NCBI GenBank assembly: GCA_021817065.1
Contig: JAKAWH010000009.1
Location: 1-44,091, forward strand
Direction of reading: 5' to 3'
Length of the DNA: 44,091 nt
Source of the DNA: Actinomycetes bacterium
GTDB lineage: Bacteria; Actinomycetota; Acidimicrobiia; Acidimicrobiales; JAKAVM01
Shown here piece by piece: positions 1-10,645 of the stretch. Position 1 is the stretch's first letter. The number at the start of each line of letters is the position of its first letter. The notes beneath the pieces are model-generated. The model ran no database searches and had not been told where the DNA came from. It was given only the letters and a program-made list of their open reading frames with translations. Both the position numbers and the translations under genes were made by a program.

Positions 1-299
1 AGGGGATCGCCGGGATGCGGTTCTCCATCTCGGACACCGCCGAGTACGGGGATCTCACCCGGGGGCCGCGGGTAATCGACGATCACGTGCGGGAGACCAT
101 GGGGGAGATCCTCTCCGAGATCAGGGACGGCCGCTTCGCCGACGAGTGGATAGCCGAGAACCGGGCCGGCCGGCCGAAGTTCAAGGCCCTGGAGTCCGCC
201 GACGCCGACCTGCAGATCGAGAAGGTCGGGGCTGCATTGCGCGAGATGATGCCCTGGATCTCCTCGGGCAAGCGCCTCCAGGACGTGTCGGGGGGCTGA
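1..299 (+). CDS. ilvC: Ketol-acid reductoisomerase, C-terminal end (partial)
   Basis: The window opens inside this gene; codons are read from base 3. The visible ~98 residues match the C-terminal knotted domain of IlvC, including the stretch [14 protein letters not shown], the RGPRVID segment and the closing PWIS. IlvC converts acetolactate or acetohydroxybutyrate to the dihydroxy acid in valine, leucine and isoleucine synthesis, in the cytoplasm, using NAD(P)H and Mg2+. The N-terminal nucleotide-binding domain lies outside the window. The TGA stop at 297-299 is followed by a small hairpin and then the convergent Wadjet operon. A core gene, so it marks the conserved flank of the accessory region. 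Confidence 0.93.
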   Translation, partial: GIAGMRFSISDTAEYGDLTRGPRVIDDHVRETMGEILSEIRDGRFADEWIAENRAGRPKFKALESADADLQIEKVGAALREMMPWISSGKRLQDVSGG

Positions 300-345
300 T
301 TGCCTCAGGAGGTCGCGATTCGTGAAACGATCCTTGCACGATAAG

Positions 346-361
346 GACCGTTGCCACGGTC
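346..361. terminator. Small hairpin between convergent ilvC and jetD
   Basis: Six-base arms gaccgt / acggtc with a four-base loop, lying between the ilvC stop and the jetD stop. The outer bases AAG...CTT could extend the stem. There is no long T tract, so a bidirectional terminator is an inference from position. Confidence 0.4.
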
Positions 362-366
362 GATTC

Positions 367-1620
367 TTACACGACAAGATCCCCCACCAGGGTCTCCAGC
401 ATCGCCTCCTCGTGGACCGCCCGCCCGGCTCGTTCCATGGCGGGACCGAGCGAGGGGTCCCAGCTCGCTTCCACCGGCGGTCCTTCGAGGCGGGGCAGAT
501 CAGCCACCAGCGCTCCTGCCGCAGCCAATGCCTCTTCGTAATCCGAACTGCTCATGCGCCACGGCCTGGCTCCGCAGCTCGCAGCTACCCGGTTGGCAAT
601 GGCGATGCCGGGCCAGTCGAAATCGCCGTGGTAGGCGAGCGAGGCACCGCAGGACGCAAGCCGTTCGAGAAGGGTGGTCACCGTGATGGTCGGGTTGCCG
701 GCCGTGCATACCATCGCCGCAAGTGACCCCGCGTCCATCGCCGCCTCCAGGACCCGGGGGTTCTCGGTGATCCACACCACCTGCCCGGGCTCTGCGAAGC
801 GATCGATCCGCTTCAAGTCCCGCAAGGTCAGGTGGGTCTCGCACCCGGCATCGCTGCGGTCGCGCATCGTTGCTGCGATGGTTTCAACATCCCGAGGGCG
901 AGCGACTTCGGTACCCGGGGGGCGAAGGCCGTAGGTGAGCACGGTGGTCGACACCTCGTCGCAGGTGACCCCGATCGACTCCCACAGTGCACGCCGGGAG
1001 GCCGACGAGCGAGGGACCTCGACCCTGCACTGCAGCGCGATGGCTCTCAGCACGAGAGTGGACATCACGGTCCCGTCGTCGAGCGCATGGGCATTGCCGG
1101 CCACTTGTGAAGCCAGCTCGGTGCGGCCCCGGCGGGACCCGTTCCGGGGGAGGCGGGCGATGCAGCCGATGGCGTATTCGAGTTCCCGGGGCGCCCGATC
1201 GGCAGCCAGCCGGGAGATCACCGGGCGGATGGCCGAGAGCCACTCCTCGACCCACGGCTCAGATGCCAGGCCGCGGGAGACCAGTTCGGAGCGAGCGAAC
1301 CCATAGAGGGCGCGGCGCCTCTGGGCGGCCGTGTCCCGCAAAGCGGGACGGTTGACCAGGGGTCCGGATCGCTCCTCGACCATGGCGACCAGTCCAGAGG
1401 AAAGACCTGCCTCCCGGATGCGGCGGTCGAGCACGGCCAGGTCGACCCGGGCAGCTTCCCGGGTAACCGGCCTGCTCAGCAGGCCGGCCAGGGCGAACCG
1501 CTCGGAACGGGTCAACTCACCGATCGATACGATTCCCTGCGGCGAAAGGCCGTTTCGTTCGAGGCGCCGGGCAACCAGATCCCACAGGCGAGCGAGGTCG
1601 TGATCAGCCGCAGCACTCAC
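367..1620 (-). CDS. jetD: Wadjet JetD, Toprim-type nuclease subunit (TIGR02679/DUF2399)
   Basis: Last gene of the Wadjet operon, about 417 residues. The C-terminal third carries a Toprim-like core: the conserved Glu in VVWITENPRVLEAA, followed by the Asp-rich strand HGDFDWPGIAIANR. These are the features of DUF2399, whose Wadjet relatives cleave circular plasmid DNA once the SMC-like JetABC complex has extruded it. The N-terminal part (LARLWDLVARRLERNG) fits the DUF3323-type domain. I chose the GTG at 1620; an in-frame TTG at 1647 would add nine residues and neither has a clear ribosome binding site. It lies about 100 bases after jetC, separated by 24-bp direct repeats, and should be co-transcribed. 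Family assignment is by motif recognition and gene order. Confidence 0.88.
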   Translation of the reverse strand: MSAAADHDLARLWDLVARRLERNGLSPQGIVSIGELTRSERFALAGLLSRPVTREAARVDLAVLDRRIREAGLSSGLVAMVEERSGPLVNRPALRDTAAQRRRALYGFARSELVSRGLASEPWVEEWLSAIRPVISRLAADRAPRELEYAIGCIARLPRNGSRRGRTELASQVAGNAHALDDGTVMSTLVLRAIALQCRVEVPRSSASRRALWESIGVTCDEVSTTVLTYGLRPPGTEVARPRDVETIAATMRDRSDAGCETHLTLRDLKRIDRFAEPGQVVWITENPRVLEAAMDAGSLAAMVCTAGNPTITVTTLLERLASCGASLAYHGDFDWPGIAIANRVAASCGARPWRMSSSDYEEALAAAGALVADLPRLEGPPVEASWDPSLGPAMERAGRAVHEEAMLETLVGDLVV

Positions 1621-1673
1621 CGGGGGTACGTCGCGGTGACCGACCAACCGGATAACCCGCCCCCGGGCGCCCT

Positions 1674-1721
1674 CCCCACAACCTCACCCGGCACCTCCCC
1701 CAGAACGTCACCCGGCACCCC
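1674..1721. repeat. Two 24-bp direct repeats between jetC and jetD
   Basis: Units 1674-1697 and 1698-1721 are imperfect copies sharing CCCCA-A-AACNTCACCCGGCACC. Read on the minus strand they would encode an octapeptide-like G-V-P-G-D/E-V pattern, resembling the Gly/Glu/Val/Thr-rich stretch VTSGEVAGETAGDTSGEF inside JetC. Probably simple tandem duplication in the spacer. Confidence 0.6.
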
Positions 1722-1723
1722 GC

Positions 1724-4700
1724 TCAAAGCCCGACCAGATGGCGGGTTGTTCCGTCCCACCGGAAGTGCACCAGGGCGACTCCGGGTACCGATACCTCGC
1801 GCAGGGCTTCATAGATCTCCAAGCTGGGTACCTCGGGGAAACAGCCCCACATGCGCTCGCTGGTGATCATGAAATCCAGGTTCATCTCGACCAGAAGCTT
1901 CAAGAGCCTTCCGTGGGTTGGTTCGTCCACCTTGGCAAAAGCGTCGTCGAGGAGGAGCAGGCGGGGGCAGGGCGCTCCGATCCCGTCGAAGTGGGCCGAT
2001 GCTGCCGCGAAAAGTGCCAGGTAGGAGAGTACCCGTTGCTCCCCCTGGGACAGTCCCAGCTTCGGGGAGAGGGCCCGCAGGGATCCGGGCCGGGCGTCGT
2101 CCACCACTTGTACCACGAAGCGGTACCAGTGCCGGTAGTCCAGGGCAGCCCGCAGGTGCACCAAATAGCTGGCAACCGGGTCGGACTCCCGCTGGGCCTG
2201 GATCAGCTCCATCAATGCGGTGCGTAGTTGGTCGTCTTCGGAGGCCGAGCGGGGCGATCTTATTAGGAGATGGGAAGCGGACCGAGCAGCTTCGGAGGTC
2301 TCGTCGGTCATCCGCCATTCGAGGTGAGCACCTTTGCCGTGGGAGCTGCGGACACCCGATAGCGCTCGGTTGGCGGCTTCCACCAGCTCGTAAGCCTCGA
2401 GCAGACGGAGGCGCATCTCCTCTCCCAGCTCGCCCAAGAGGAACTTCTCGATTACCTCCCGTTCCCGATCGACCAGCCTCTGGCGGGTCCGCTTGGCTTC
2501 GGCGATCACCAGATCGGCGACCTCCGGGAGGGGCCGACGGCCGGTGTCGTCGGCGACCAGGAAGTACTTGACGCCCCCGGACTCCCCATAGCCGATGTCA
2601 AAGCTTCCCGCCAAGGAGGACTCCGCCTCCTGCATCCGGTTCATCACCGTCTGATCGCTCACTTCGGCCACCTCCCCGAGTTGGGCGGTGATGGCGCGGG
2701 CGGCCACAAGGATCCCGGCGAGCGATCTCCGCTCGCCGTCCGGCGTGCGTCCAACCGAAGCCCCGGGCAGCCCCACCGTCCCGCCCTCACCCTCCAGCGG
2801 CACCTTCTCCAGGGAGGGCATGGCAGGAAGCTGCTCGCCCAGAGCAGCCTGGGCCACCCCCGGGAGGGCCGCCGCGAAGGCGAGCCTCTCGCATGCTTCT
2901 TCGACGGCCTCCAATGCCGGCGCAACCTGCGCTTCGGCCGCCCGAGCGGTGGAGCCCGCGTCGCCTTCGATCCGGGCAGCGTCGGATGCCTGGCGGGTGG
3001 CCGGGCCAATGCCGGCCGCGACGGCATCCCGTCGCCGTTCGCAGTCGCGGATACGTTCGAGGACAGCCGCAACCGTGGACTGCACCGCCTCCTCCAAGGC
3101 GGCCAGCGCATCAGCCTCGATCCGGTGCTGGCGCCGCTGATCGACCGCTCGGGCTGAAGCACCGGCGGCAGTAGCTTCCCGCTGAGCCCGGCGCTCGGCA
3201 GCCGCCGAGTGATCGGAAACCAGCTCGGACCACCGGGCCCACAGTCCTTCCCAGGCGGCCAGCCCGGCACAAAGATCCCGGGCGGCGTGACTGACTGCAT
3301 CCAATTCGGCTATCTGGGTCGGAAGGTTGTCGGCAGCCGCAGCGTGGCCCAGCTCGCTGGCTCGCCGGGCGGCTTCGGTACGAGCCTGCTCAGCGGCCCG
3401 CCGGTCGGCATCATGGCGGGAACGGGTCCGCTCGGCCACCGTCTCCGCCGCTGCGGTTTCTGATGCAGCCACCCTGACCTCTTCGCCAGTGGGAAAAGCG
3501 GCTGCTGCTGTTTCGAGGTCCTCCCGGGCGCCCCGCCGCTTGGCGACCCGCTCGGTCGCCACCGAAACCCTCGATCGCTGCTCATCGCAGCGGCACACCA
3601 GCTCGGCGAGGCGGCGTTGCCGGGTGTCGCGCCGGGTGGAGGCACCTAGGTACTCGCTTGCCTCCTTGCGCCAGGAGCCGCGGAGTGGGCCAACCGACCA
3701 GCGACCGTCGAGAGCTACCCAGGGATGGCCGTCGGTCGGGCCGAGTGCCACCGTGGCCAGCAGCCGGGACACCAGCTCCGAGCTGGGGCGGCCTTCTGAG
3801 AATTCCCCCGACGTGTCTCCCGCCGTCTCCCCGGCAACCTCCCCGCTGGTCACCGGGGAAAGAACGGTCGCCAGGGTGGGCACCCCCTCCGGCAGAAGGG
3901 GTGCGCCGGGGTAGAAGAGAACGTCCTGGGTGGAGGGGTGGAGTACCAAGCCGTCGGCGGACACCCAGGCATCCAGGAGGCCGGATGACTCCAGGGCGGC
4001 TTCCAGGCCGGCACGGTCTTCCTCCGCCTGACCGCCCACCAGGTCCACCAGCTCGTAAAAAGGCGCGCCCGCCTGACCGTCCCGTTCCGCGCGGCGGAAC
4101 CTGCTGGCCGGAGGGACTGCCTCGTCCGCAGCTTCGAGGAGGGATCGCTGCGATTCCAGCTCTTCCAGGGATGCCTCGGCCGCGGCCAATTCGACCCGGG
4201 CACTTACCTCGGCTGCCTTGGCCGCCTCCTGGGCCGGAGCGAGGAGCGAACGGGCAATGTCTCTCAGCTCGGCGATACGGCCGCCACCGGTAGGGCCCAC
4301 TCCCAGCTCTCGCTTCAGCCGGTGCCAGTCGACCGGGGGCAGGTCTTCACCCGGGGTGGCCTGGGTGGTCCACGCCTCCACCGCCTCCCGCCAGGCACGG
4401 CTGGCGGTACCCCAGATGGCGCGGGCCGTATCGACTTCGGCGATGCTGCGTGCCAGGTCTTCCTCGGAACGTGCAGCTTGCTCATCTGCATGCCGGGCCG
4501 TCCCGGCGGCGGAGTCAGCGGCGACCGCCAGGGAGCGAACGTGATCGGCGAGGCGCCGCCGGCCGGTTGCGACCGCTATAGCGGCGGCGATGTCCCCGGC
4601 CTCATGGGGGATGACTCCCTGGTCGATCCCGGCCTCGGCTGCCAGGCGGAGGAGCGGGGGGCGGGCCGAGTCGACTCCTTCTCGCGCTGCTACCACCCGG

Positions 4701-5866
4701 GCTCCGGCAGCCTGCTCGTCGGCTAGGGCGGTGCGGGCTACCTCGGCCAGTTCGGCGGCGGATCTCTCGGCCGAGGCGGCCGCCGAGTCCTGGGCGTCCA
4801 CTGCCCGGCGCCGGTCGATCAGGTTCAGATGCTGCTTGTAGTCCTCGCTGCGCTGGAGCTCCTCGACTTCCCGAAGGGCGGCAGCCTCGTCGTCTCGCAG
4901 CTTCTGGAGGGCGGCGTCGGCTTCTTCCCGGGCAGCAATGGCGAGACGGGCCACCTCGGCCAGGCGTGCCGATTCCCTGGCGGCCCGCCGGTGCGCCCGG
5001 TCGGACTCGATGACTGAACGGGAGCGACCCGCCAGGACCATTCGTGCGTAGCCGGAGTAGGTCTCCGAAAAACGAGCCAGGACCGTTGCGTTCTTCTCGG
5101 TCCTCTCCATCTGCTCGCGCACTTGCTCCAGCGTGTCGAAGCGCTCTGCTGCCTTGGCCAGGATCTCCTCGGAGGGCGGGGGAAGTGCTTCCCGGAGCAC
5201 TGCGGCCAGCTCGCCGGCTTCGATCCGCTCGCCGATGTTCGGGTCGCGCAGCCGCCGTAGCAGCACTAGCAGGTTCCGGTACCGGGAATCGTCATGGATT
5301 CCGAAAAGCCGCGATGCAACCTTGCGCCGGTGCTCGGCTCCCGTCATCGACACCGCGTCAGCGCCGAGCATCTCCTTGAGCTTGTCCACCGAGACGTCCT
5401 TGTCGAGCCGGATTTCCGCGCCCACCCGGATGTCCTCGGCCAGGAAGAACCAGCTCGATGCCAGGCGGGTGGAGGTGGCCGCCTTCAGCCCGGCCCCGAT
5501 GGTGAAGAACCGCTCCTCCCCGTCTTCGCCGGTCATCCGCAGCTCCAGCCAGACGTATCCGACGTGGCTCCCCGGGTCCCGCCCGTCGGTCATCAGCCAG
5601 TAGACGGTGGTGCGGTCCCGGCCGGTGGCGTCGATCGCCCGAGTGTCACCGTCGAGCAGGAACGGAAGGAGCATCTCCAGCGCCTTGGACTTGCCGGCCC
5701 CGTTCTTGCCACGAAGCAGAGCCCTACCCCCGGCGAAGTGCAGTTCGGCCTGGTCGTATTGCCAGACGTTGATGATGCCTCCTCGATGCAGCACCCACCG
5801 GCCCAGACGTGAGGCGGGCTCCAGGGGGGCAACCTGGGATACGGCGGTAAAAAGCTGGTCAGTCAT
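1724..5866 (-). CDS. jetC: Wadjet JetC, SMC-like ATPase (TIGR02680)
   Basis: A 1380-residue SMC/MukB-like protein, the motor of the Wadjet complex. A Walker A motif GKNGAGKS lies at residues 53-60. Long Ala/Glu/Arg-rich coiled coils fill roughly residues 250-450 and 740-980. An ABC signature GLSQGEQRV sits near residue 1270 and Walker B PRLLLLDDAF near 1300. ATP-driven loop extrusion by such complexes lets JetD recognise and cut small circular DNA. The middle hinge region carries a low-complexity Gly/Thr/Glu stretch (SGEVAGETAGDTSGEF). The ATG at 5866 has a GAGGA ribosome site five bases upstream, and the gene starts 46 bases after jetB. Length and motif order match full-length family members, so it looks intact. 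Confidence 0.93.
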   Translation of the reverse strand: MTDQLFTAVSQVAPLEPASRLGRWVLHRGGIINVWQYDQAELHFAGGRALLRGKNGAGKSKALEMLLPFLLDGDTRAIDATGRDRTTVYWLMTDGRDPGSHVGYVWLELRMTGEDGEERFFTIGAGLKAATSTRLASSWFFLAEDIRVGAEIRLDKDVSVDKLKEMLGADAVSMTGAEHRRKVASRLFGIHDDSRYRNLLVLLRRLRDPNIGERIEAGELAAVLREALPPPSEEILAKAAERFDTLEQVREQMERTEKNATVLARFSETYSGYARMVLAGRSRSVIESDRAHRRAARESARLAEVARLAIAAREEADAALQKLRDDEAAALREVEELQRSEDYKQHLNLIDRRRAVDAQDSAAASAERSAAELAEVARTALADEQAAGARVVAAREGVDSARPPLLRLAAEAGIDQGVIPHEAGDIAAAIAVATGRRRLADHVRSLAVAADSAAGTARHADEQAARSEEDLARSIAEVDTARAIWGTASRAWREAVEAWTTQATPGEDLPPVDWHRLKRELGVGPTGGGRIAELRDIARSLLAPAQEAAKAAEVSARVELAAAEASLEELESQRSLLEAADEAVPPASRFRRAERDGQAGAPFYELVDLVGGQAEEDRAGLEAALESSGLLDAWVSADGLVLHPSTQDVLFYPGAPLLPEGVPTLATVLSPVTSGEVAGETAGDTSGEFSEGRPSSELVSRLLATVALGPTDGHPWVALDGRWSVGPLRGSWRKEASEYLGASTRRDTRQRRLAELVCRCDEQRSRVSVATERVAKRRGAREDLETAAAAFPTGEEVRVAASETAAAETVAERTRSRHDADRRAAEQARTEAARRASELGHAAAADNLPTQIAELDAVSHAARDLCAGLAAWEGLWARWSELVSDHSAAAERRAQREATAAGASARAVDQRRQHRIEADALAALEEAVQSTVAAVLERIRDCERRRDAVAAGIGPATRQASDAARIEGDAGSTARAAEAQVAPALEAVEEACERLAFAAALPGVAQAALGEQLPAMPSLEKVPLEGEGGTVGLPGASVGRTPDGERRSLAGILVAARAITAQLGEVAEVSDQTVMNRMQEAESSLAGSFDIGYGESGGVKYFLVADDTGRRPLPEVADLVIAEAKRTRQRLVDREREVIEKFLLGELGEEMRLRLLEAYELVEAANRALSGVRSSHGKGAHLEWRMTDETSEAARSASHLLIRSPRSASEDDQLRTALMELIQAQRESDPVASYLVHLRAALDYRHWYRFVVQVVDDARPGSLRALSPKLGLSQGEQRVLSYLALFAAASAHFDGIGAPCPRLLLLDDAFAKVDEPTHGRLLKLLVEMNLDFMITSERMWGCFPEVPSLEIYEALREVSVPGVALVHFRWDGTTRHLVGL

Positions 5867-5912
5867 CAGATCCTCGGGCCGGGGCCCCTATGCCGGGGTG
5901 TTCCAGGGAAGC

Positions 5913-7178
5913 TCATGTCGTCGCCATGTCGAAGAGGTTGTCCTGGGTGGACCGAACCCCAGTGTCCTCCTCGTCTTCCACCGATGGCAGGAAACGGGCA
6001 GCCACCGCCCGCAACATCCACTCGCCGGTGCCGGTGCGCTCCATCAGGCCGGAGCCTTCGAGGAGGTCCTCCACGTCGGCAACCAGACGCTCGGGCTTGG
6101 TGGCTTGGTCCTTGGCCCATGTTCGGGGGTGAGTGGCCAGCAGCTCATGCACAATCGAGTTGAGCAGTCCGGGCGGGACGGCGACCAGGTCGCGCCGGGC
6201 GAGGTAGGACGGTTCGACTATTCCCTGGGTTGCCGGGGCCGGGTGGGGCGCCTCTCCCTGAACTTCTCCTCGGGCCTGCCCGGTCAGGCGGGAGACCAGT
6301 TCGGCCACCGCCAGCAGCGCAATATGCCCCAGGGTGCCGCCAGTGGGAAAGGGCATGTCGCTCAGCTCTTCGTGGGGATCGAAGGCCGCCACTCCCTCGG
6401 CTCGTATCTCCAGCTTCAAGCCGAAGTCGTTCTCCAGGTGTCCCGCTTCGCGGCGCTGGTACTGGCGAAGCCAGGCCAGCTCCTCCTCGGAGAGGTCTCC
6501 GGCCATGACCACCGGGCACTCCACCATCCGCCTTCGCACCGCGTGGCGAACCGCATCGGGGGCCACCGACGACGATCGTCGGATTAGCTCGGCAGGGGAG
6601 TCAACTTCCCGCAAGCTCACAGCCAGGAGCAGGCGAATGATCTCCGGCTCCACGAAAAGAAGTGCTTCCTGGGTAGTGTCCTCATCGAAGCTGGCCAGGG
6701 TGTTGCCGAAGGAACCGACCGAGCCGGCGTCCTCGACCACCGCACCCAGGTCGATCAGGCAGCGAAGAGCCCGCACCATATTCCGGCGGCCCGACAGCGA
6801 GTCTTCGCCCAGGTCGATTCCCGCTTCCACCGCCGCCTGGCGCACGTCCTTCACCACCGTCGAGAGAAGCACCTGCCTCCGGGAGGAGACCAGTACCGCG
6901 CACAGCAGGGCGAGGCAGGTGTAGTCATCGGTTGAAAAAGGCATCTTCGTACCCGCACGCAGGAACGCCCGCCCGTCACCCTCCCCCCGCCCAGCCTTGA
7001 AAAGCCGGGCCCAGCGGGAGTCCACCTCCAGGCGGTATCCCAGGTAGGAGCGGAAGAGCTTGGAGAGCTCGTCGGCTTCCCGGCGGATGGTCAGGTGGGT
7101 CTCCGGGTCGTGGGAGGCGAGGAGGAAAGGGGCGGCCAGGAGCCGGCGAGCGGCTTCCCGCCTGGACTCCGTGCTCAC
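5913..7178 (-). CDS. jetB: Wadjet JetB (TIGR02678/DUF2398)
   Basis: About 421 residues of the DUF2398 family, the kleisin-associated (KITE-like) subunit that joins JetA and JetC. The family-like opening is STESRREAARRLLAAPFLL followed by an ETHLTIRREADELSKLF segment, and a winged-helix-like C terminus runs to the stop. The open frame extends far upstream, but that part is antisense shadow of jetA. The start is set at GTG 7178 because it overlaps the jetA stop as GTGA, a sign of translational coupling. The gene sits second in the operon, in the usual jetA-B-C-D order. No damage seen. Confidence 0.9.
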   Translation of the reverse strand: MSTESRREAARRLLAAPFLLASHDPETHLTIRREADELSKLFRSYLGYRLEVDSRWARLFKAGRGEGDGRAFLRAGTKMPFSTDDYTCLALLCAVLVSSRRQVLLSTVVKDVRQAAVEAGIDLGEDSLSGRRNMVRALRCLIDLGAVVEDAGSVGSFGNTLASFDEDTTQEALLFVEPEIIRLLLAVSLREVDSPAELIRRSSSVAPDAVRHAVRRRMVECPVVMAGDLSEEELAWLRQYQRREAGHLENDFGLKLEIRAEGVAAFDPHEELSDMPFPTGGTLGHIALLAVAELVSRLTGQARGEVQGEAPHPAPATQGIVEPSYLARRDLVAVPPGLLNSIVHELLATHPRTWAKDQATKPERLVADVEDLLEGSGLMERTGTGEWMLRAVAARFLPSVEDEEDTGVRSTQDNLFDMATT

Positions 7179-8728
7179 CGTGGGGCCCCAGGAACGGCCC
7201 CGATCGAGGCGTCGGCCCCCGGCAAGGACCCCGCAAGAGGAACCCCCCTCGAAGCGATAGCTGCCGCGGTTCGCACCATCGCCCCGGGCGCGGCGATCAC
7301 CAGCGATCGCCCGTGCACGGTCAAGCTGCCTGATTCCGAGCGCACCACCATGGTTCCGATCGCCGGTAACGAGTGGAGTGCGACCGGGTAGTCGGTGAGG
7401 GTGGAAAAGCCGCCGGAGGTCGCCGACGACAAGAGCTCCAGGAGTACCTCCATGGCTGCGGCCGACAGCTTCACCGCCTCCAAGTCGGCCCCCACTGCCA
7501 GGAGCTCGGCGCAGGCTGCCGCCCGCCGAGCGGTTTCCCGGTCCCGGGCCTCGAGCAGCTTGCGGCGCTGGTGGAGGTGGTTGGGTGCCACAGCGGCCGA
7601 TCCCCGGGGGACACGGTCGCCGCGTTCCCTGAGGGAAAGGGGGACCGGGGCAGGGGGGGAGTCCCACCAGCTCATGGTGGCGGGGACCGCCTCGGCGATC
7701 TCGTCGGGGAGGGGAAAGCCAAGGTGGCGGGAACCGTAGAGACCGAAGGCACAGGTCGCCAATACATGAGCCTCGGCGGGTGTGGCCGCGTGGAACCAGC
7801 TGGCCAGTTTGAGAAAGCTGCGGCGGATCGAGGCTTCCTGGTTGCCGGATGAGTTGATCCGCTTGAGGGTGGAGAGCAGGGCGCTCAGTGCCCGATCGGC
7901 CGCATCCCGCAGGTGGCGCGATCCCGAACCGGCGAACCAGTCGGAGAGCTGGTCCCAGTCGGCTAAGGCGCGGCCCCGGGAGCGCTGCACCGCTTCACCA
8001 CTGGGGACACCCCCGACAGAGGTTGCCTGCTCCAAGGCGGCAAAAGCGCTGTCGTTGGAGGTGATCCGCTCCAGCAGTCCCGCCAGCTCGGGGCGCAGGC
8101 GGTCGAGGGCACTACAGATAGCCGGGGTGTAGCGGCGGACCGAGTCGATGATGGTGTCCAGGTAATCGAGGAGCAGGTTCTTGAAGCCAGCCCACTCGTC
8201 CCCGTCCAGATCGCTTCGGGTGATCACCCCGCCGACGTAGGTGTAGAAGTCGGTCACCGCGGCGGCGAACTCGTGGAACTGGCCGAAGATGGTTGACACC
8301 GAACCGGCGAGTGTCTCGGGGTCCCCGTGGATGTCGAGTGAAGTGAGGCCGTCGGCGATCAGGGCGAGCAGCTCTCGGGGTACTTCCCGGGCTCCGCCGG
8401 TCACGCTTAGGAAAGCCTCCACTTCCCGGTGCAGGCGGGCGCCCAGAGCCGAGACCGTGTAGCGGGCCGGCTGGCTCTGGTACTCGGCGATCGAAGTCAC
8501 CCGGACCTCGCGGGGGCTGATAATGAGGTTGCCCATCTCCGCCAGGTAGGCGCACCGGGCGGCGATCGTCTCCACCGTCAGGTCGAGCCCGCGGGCAGCC
8601 ACGTCGGAAGCGGACCACTCGGCCAGGATCGCCTCGGTGAAAAGCGACATGATTGCGATGTAGTCGGCCGCCTCCTGGGCGCCCAGGTAGCGATAGAGCC
8701 GCAGCCGTTCTGGATCGGGTTCGTCCAC
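7175..8728 (-). CDS. jetA: Wadjet JetA, kleisin-like subunit (TIGR02677/DUF2397)
   Basis: First gene of the Wadjet operon, 517 residues of the DUF2397 family, the kleisin-like component that bridges the SMC heads. The N-terminal LRLYRYLGAQEAADYIAIM segment and the helical domain that follows are typical of the family. The GTG at 8728 is only seven bases downstream of a TAGAGT -10-like box, so the transcript may be leaderless. Its stop overlaps the jetB start (GTGA). The upstream region carries the motif GTCACACCCTCGGCG, shared with five other genes in this window. Together the four genes form a complete system of the group I recall as Wadjet type II; the type number is from memory, while family identity rests on the proteins. 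Confidence 0.9.
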   Translation of the reverse strand: MDEPDPERLRLYRYLGAQEAADYIAIMSLFTEAILAEWSASDVAARGLDLTVETIAARCAYLAEMGNLIISPREVRVTSIAEYQSQPARYTVSALGARLHREVEAFLSVTGGAREVPRELLALIADGLTSLDIHGDPETLAGSVSTIFGQFHEFAAAVTDFYTYVGGVITRSDLDGDEWAGFKNLLLDYLDTIIDSVRRYTPAICSALDRLRPELAGLLERITSNDSAFAALEQATSVGGVPSGEAVQRSRGRALADWDQLSDWFAGSGSRHLRDAADRALSALLSTLKRINSSGNQEASIRRSFLKLASWFHAATPAEAHVLATCAFGLYGSRHLGFPLPDEIAEAVPATMSWWDSPPAPVPLSLRERGDRVPRGSAAVAPNHLHQRRKLLEARDRETARRAAACAELLAVGADLEAVKLSAAAMEVLLELLSSATSGGFSTLTDYPVALHSLPAIGTMVVRSESGSLTVHGRSLVIAAPGAMVRTAAAIASRGVPLAGSLPGADASIGAVPGAPR

Positions 8729-8735
8729 GCCAGTG

Positions 8736-8756
8736 ACTCTACGCCGAGGGTGTGAC
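8736..8756 (-). promoter_or_regulatory. jetA promoter with shared GTCACACCC motif
   Basis: Minus strand: GTCACACCCTCGGCG (8756-8742) directly followed by TAGAGT (8741-8736), then seven bases to the GTG of jetA. TAGAGT fits an actinobacterial TANNNT -10 box. The upstream 15-mer recurs before five other minus-strand genes. No convincing TTGACA-type -35 is seen. Confidence 0.6.
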
Positions 8757-8809
8757 CGGATGGGAAGGAGGAAAAAGGAGACCCACTGTGAGCCGTGTCA
8801 GCGAAACGG

Positions 8810-9301
8810 CTACGAGGCACGCTTCTTCAGGTCGCGAATCTCCGCGTTGACCTGGTCGAGCTTGGCGGTGAACTTCGTGTCCAGCGCATCTATCTTGCCG
8901 TCGAGTCCCACGATCTTGTCATCCATCGTGGCGAACCTGTTCCGCATCTCGGTGAAGCCTTCGCGCATCTCAGTGAAGCCGGCCTCCATGATGTGGATGA
9001 TCCTGCCGGTGGTTTCGATCAGACCATTGACGTCTCTGCGCAGTTCGGCCTGGTGGTCGATGAGGGCATTGATCGCAGCAGTGAGACCAGTGACCGTTTG
9101 AGTGAGCTCGGCGATCTGGCGGGCGGTCTCGGCCATTTGCCCTTCCAAGCGGTCCATCTGGTCGGGGACTTCGAGGAGCCTCTCGGTCAGGACTTCCTTC
9201 TGCACCTCTTCGCGAAAAGCAGCGTCGCTCTTCAAGGCGCGCAGGAACCTGCGCTTGTCCTCGGGACTCAGGGCGTCGTCGCCTGCAGTCATCGCATTCA
9301 T
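8810..9301 (-). CDS. Coiled-coil protein, paralogue A of a local family
   Basis: About 163 residues, function unknown. The N-terminal helical segment (LSPEDKRRFLRALKSDAAFREEV) is shared with the genes at 10646, 11756 and 14093. A predicted coiled coil covers most of the rest, with heptads such as MDRLEGQMAETARQIAEL and KIDALDTKFTAKLDQVN. The start is set at ATG 9301 because AAGGAGCTGGTAGG lies immediately upstream, and the same ribosome site precedes the other copies. The nuclease domain present at 10646-11368 is absent here. Related long proteins pair this N terminus with a restriction-like nuclease, so this could be a domain-loss derivative or a partner subunit. It is divergent from serC. 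Confidence 0.7.
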   Translation of the reverse strand: MNAMTAGDDALSPEDKRRFLRALKSDAAFREEVQKEVLTERLLEVPDQMDRLEGQMAETARQIAELTQTVTGLTAAINALIDHQAELRRDVNGLIETTGRIIHIMEAGFTEMREGFTEMRNRFATMDDKIVGLDGKIDALDTKFTAKLDQVNAEIRDLKKRAS

Positions 9302-9343
9302 CCTACCAGCTCCTTCGTATGCTTCCTCGGGTCGAATCACAGA

Positions 9344-10593
<1,250 letters not shown>

Positions 10594-10645
10594 CGCGCTC
10601 GGGTCGGCTGAAGCGCTCCGGCCAGTCGGGCAACCGATCCGGATT

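Noticed and set aside
7179-7667. N-terminal extension of JetB
   Set aside because: Gly/Pro/Arg-rich shadow of jetA; the family N terminus begins at GTG 7178.
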